Below are positions 31,346 through 31,722 of a DNA stretch of 31,722 nt, in pieces. The DNA lies in NCBI RefSeq assembly GCF_001949145.1, contig NW_019091730.1:97778-129499 (forward strand), given 5' to 3'. The DNA is from Acanthaster planci. Its lineage: Eukaryota > Echinodermata > Asteroidea > Valvatida > Acanthasteridae. The notes below the pieces were generated by a model. That model ran no database searches. It was not told the DNA's origin and worked only from the letters and a program-made list of their open reading frames with translations. How positions within the stretch are numbered: position 1 is the stretch's first letter; each line of letters begins with the position of its first letter. Position numbers and translations under genes: made by a program.

Positions 31346-31722
31346 GCGGATACAGGCGAATCACAATGACGTAGGTGCGCCCCCTACAGGTTGACATGTT
31401 GGCCCAGTTCGGGCGGTTTGTTCCCATGTGTTCACGAACAGCTCGATTTGTTGTTCGTGGGTCGGCCGCTCGAACGCCGGGAACAAGCATCCGGTTATCG
31501 ATGGAAGTTAGTGACAAGCAACATGCACATGGCGGCGTCCATGTACATGTAGGCTAGGTTATTCGAGAATTAATGTTTGGATGGGCTGAATTCTTTTCTA
31601 CATAAACAGGAACATTCATTTTGTGTTACAGAAAATAATTAATGTTAATTTTGCAAAGCTTCCCATTGTTTTTGGCTTTGGAAGCCATCTTTTTACTTTT
31701 TGCAGCTGTTCAAAAATCAAAA
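31346..31722. other. Right edge, nothing recognised
   Basis: Contains catgtacatgta-type strings and short ORFs without motifs. Confidence 0.35.

Overview
The window reads as invertebrate-deuterostome nuclear DNA. Genes are split by phase-1 and phase-0 introns, there are many short non-autonomous transposons, and strings such as acatgtacatgta are frequent. This texture and the lineage-expanded secreted cysteine-rich genes suggest a lancelet (Branchiostoma-like) genome. That assignment is inference; no marker gene is present. One N at 21615 indicates draft sequence.

Left part (1-8300): two paralogous genes lie head to head on an inverted duplication. The plus-strand gene (3419-7750, six coding exons, 182 residues) is complete. 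It encodes a signal peptide, a short basic linker, three LDL-receptor class A (LDLa) modules and a 30-residue Trp/Lys/Arg-rich tail that folds naturally as an amphipathic helix. The minus-strand copy (first two exons, 190-1280) runs off the left edge. Each has a TATA box about 60 bp upstream of its ATG. A 1.3-kb non-autonomous hAT-like element with an 8-bp target duplication sits in intron 2 of the plus copy. The anionic LDLa array joined to a strongly cationic helix resembles a host-defence (antimicrobial) precursor, or a self-ligand for LDLa modules, and is the most interesting object here.

Middle (8300-12380): I see no gene. The stretch holds a perfect 14-bp-arm palindrome, a diverged tandem duplication (about 9360-10615 and 10665-11610) and a foldback element near 12.0 kb.

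Right part (12380-31722): three minus-strand Ly6/uPAR (three-finger) genes share one exon plan: signal-peptide exon, phase-1 intron, loop-1 exon, phase-0 intron, then CCxTDxCNG and a GPI-type tail. They lie at 12560-13799, 17564-19354 and 27613-30143 (first exon off the window). The second and third also share 3' flanking sequence and are recent duplicates. Between them are an orphan signal-peptide exon (22680-22740), a CpG-rich ORF of unclear strand (about 20373-20653), two coding-like decayed stretches (21340-21745 and 24775-25171), and an ORF with faint SGNH-hydrolase resemblance (26371-26838). MITEs of at least four kinds are scattered through the right part. One is bounded precisely by a paralogous empty site.

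The complete genes encode secreted or cell-surface proteins, which fits an accessory, rapidly duplicating region involved in surface recognition or defence. The function is inferred from domains only.
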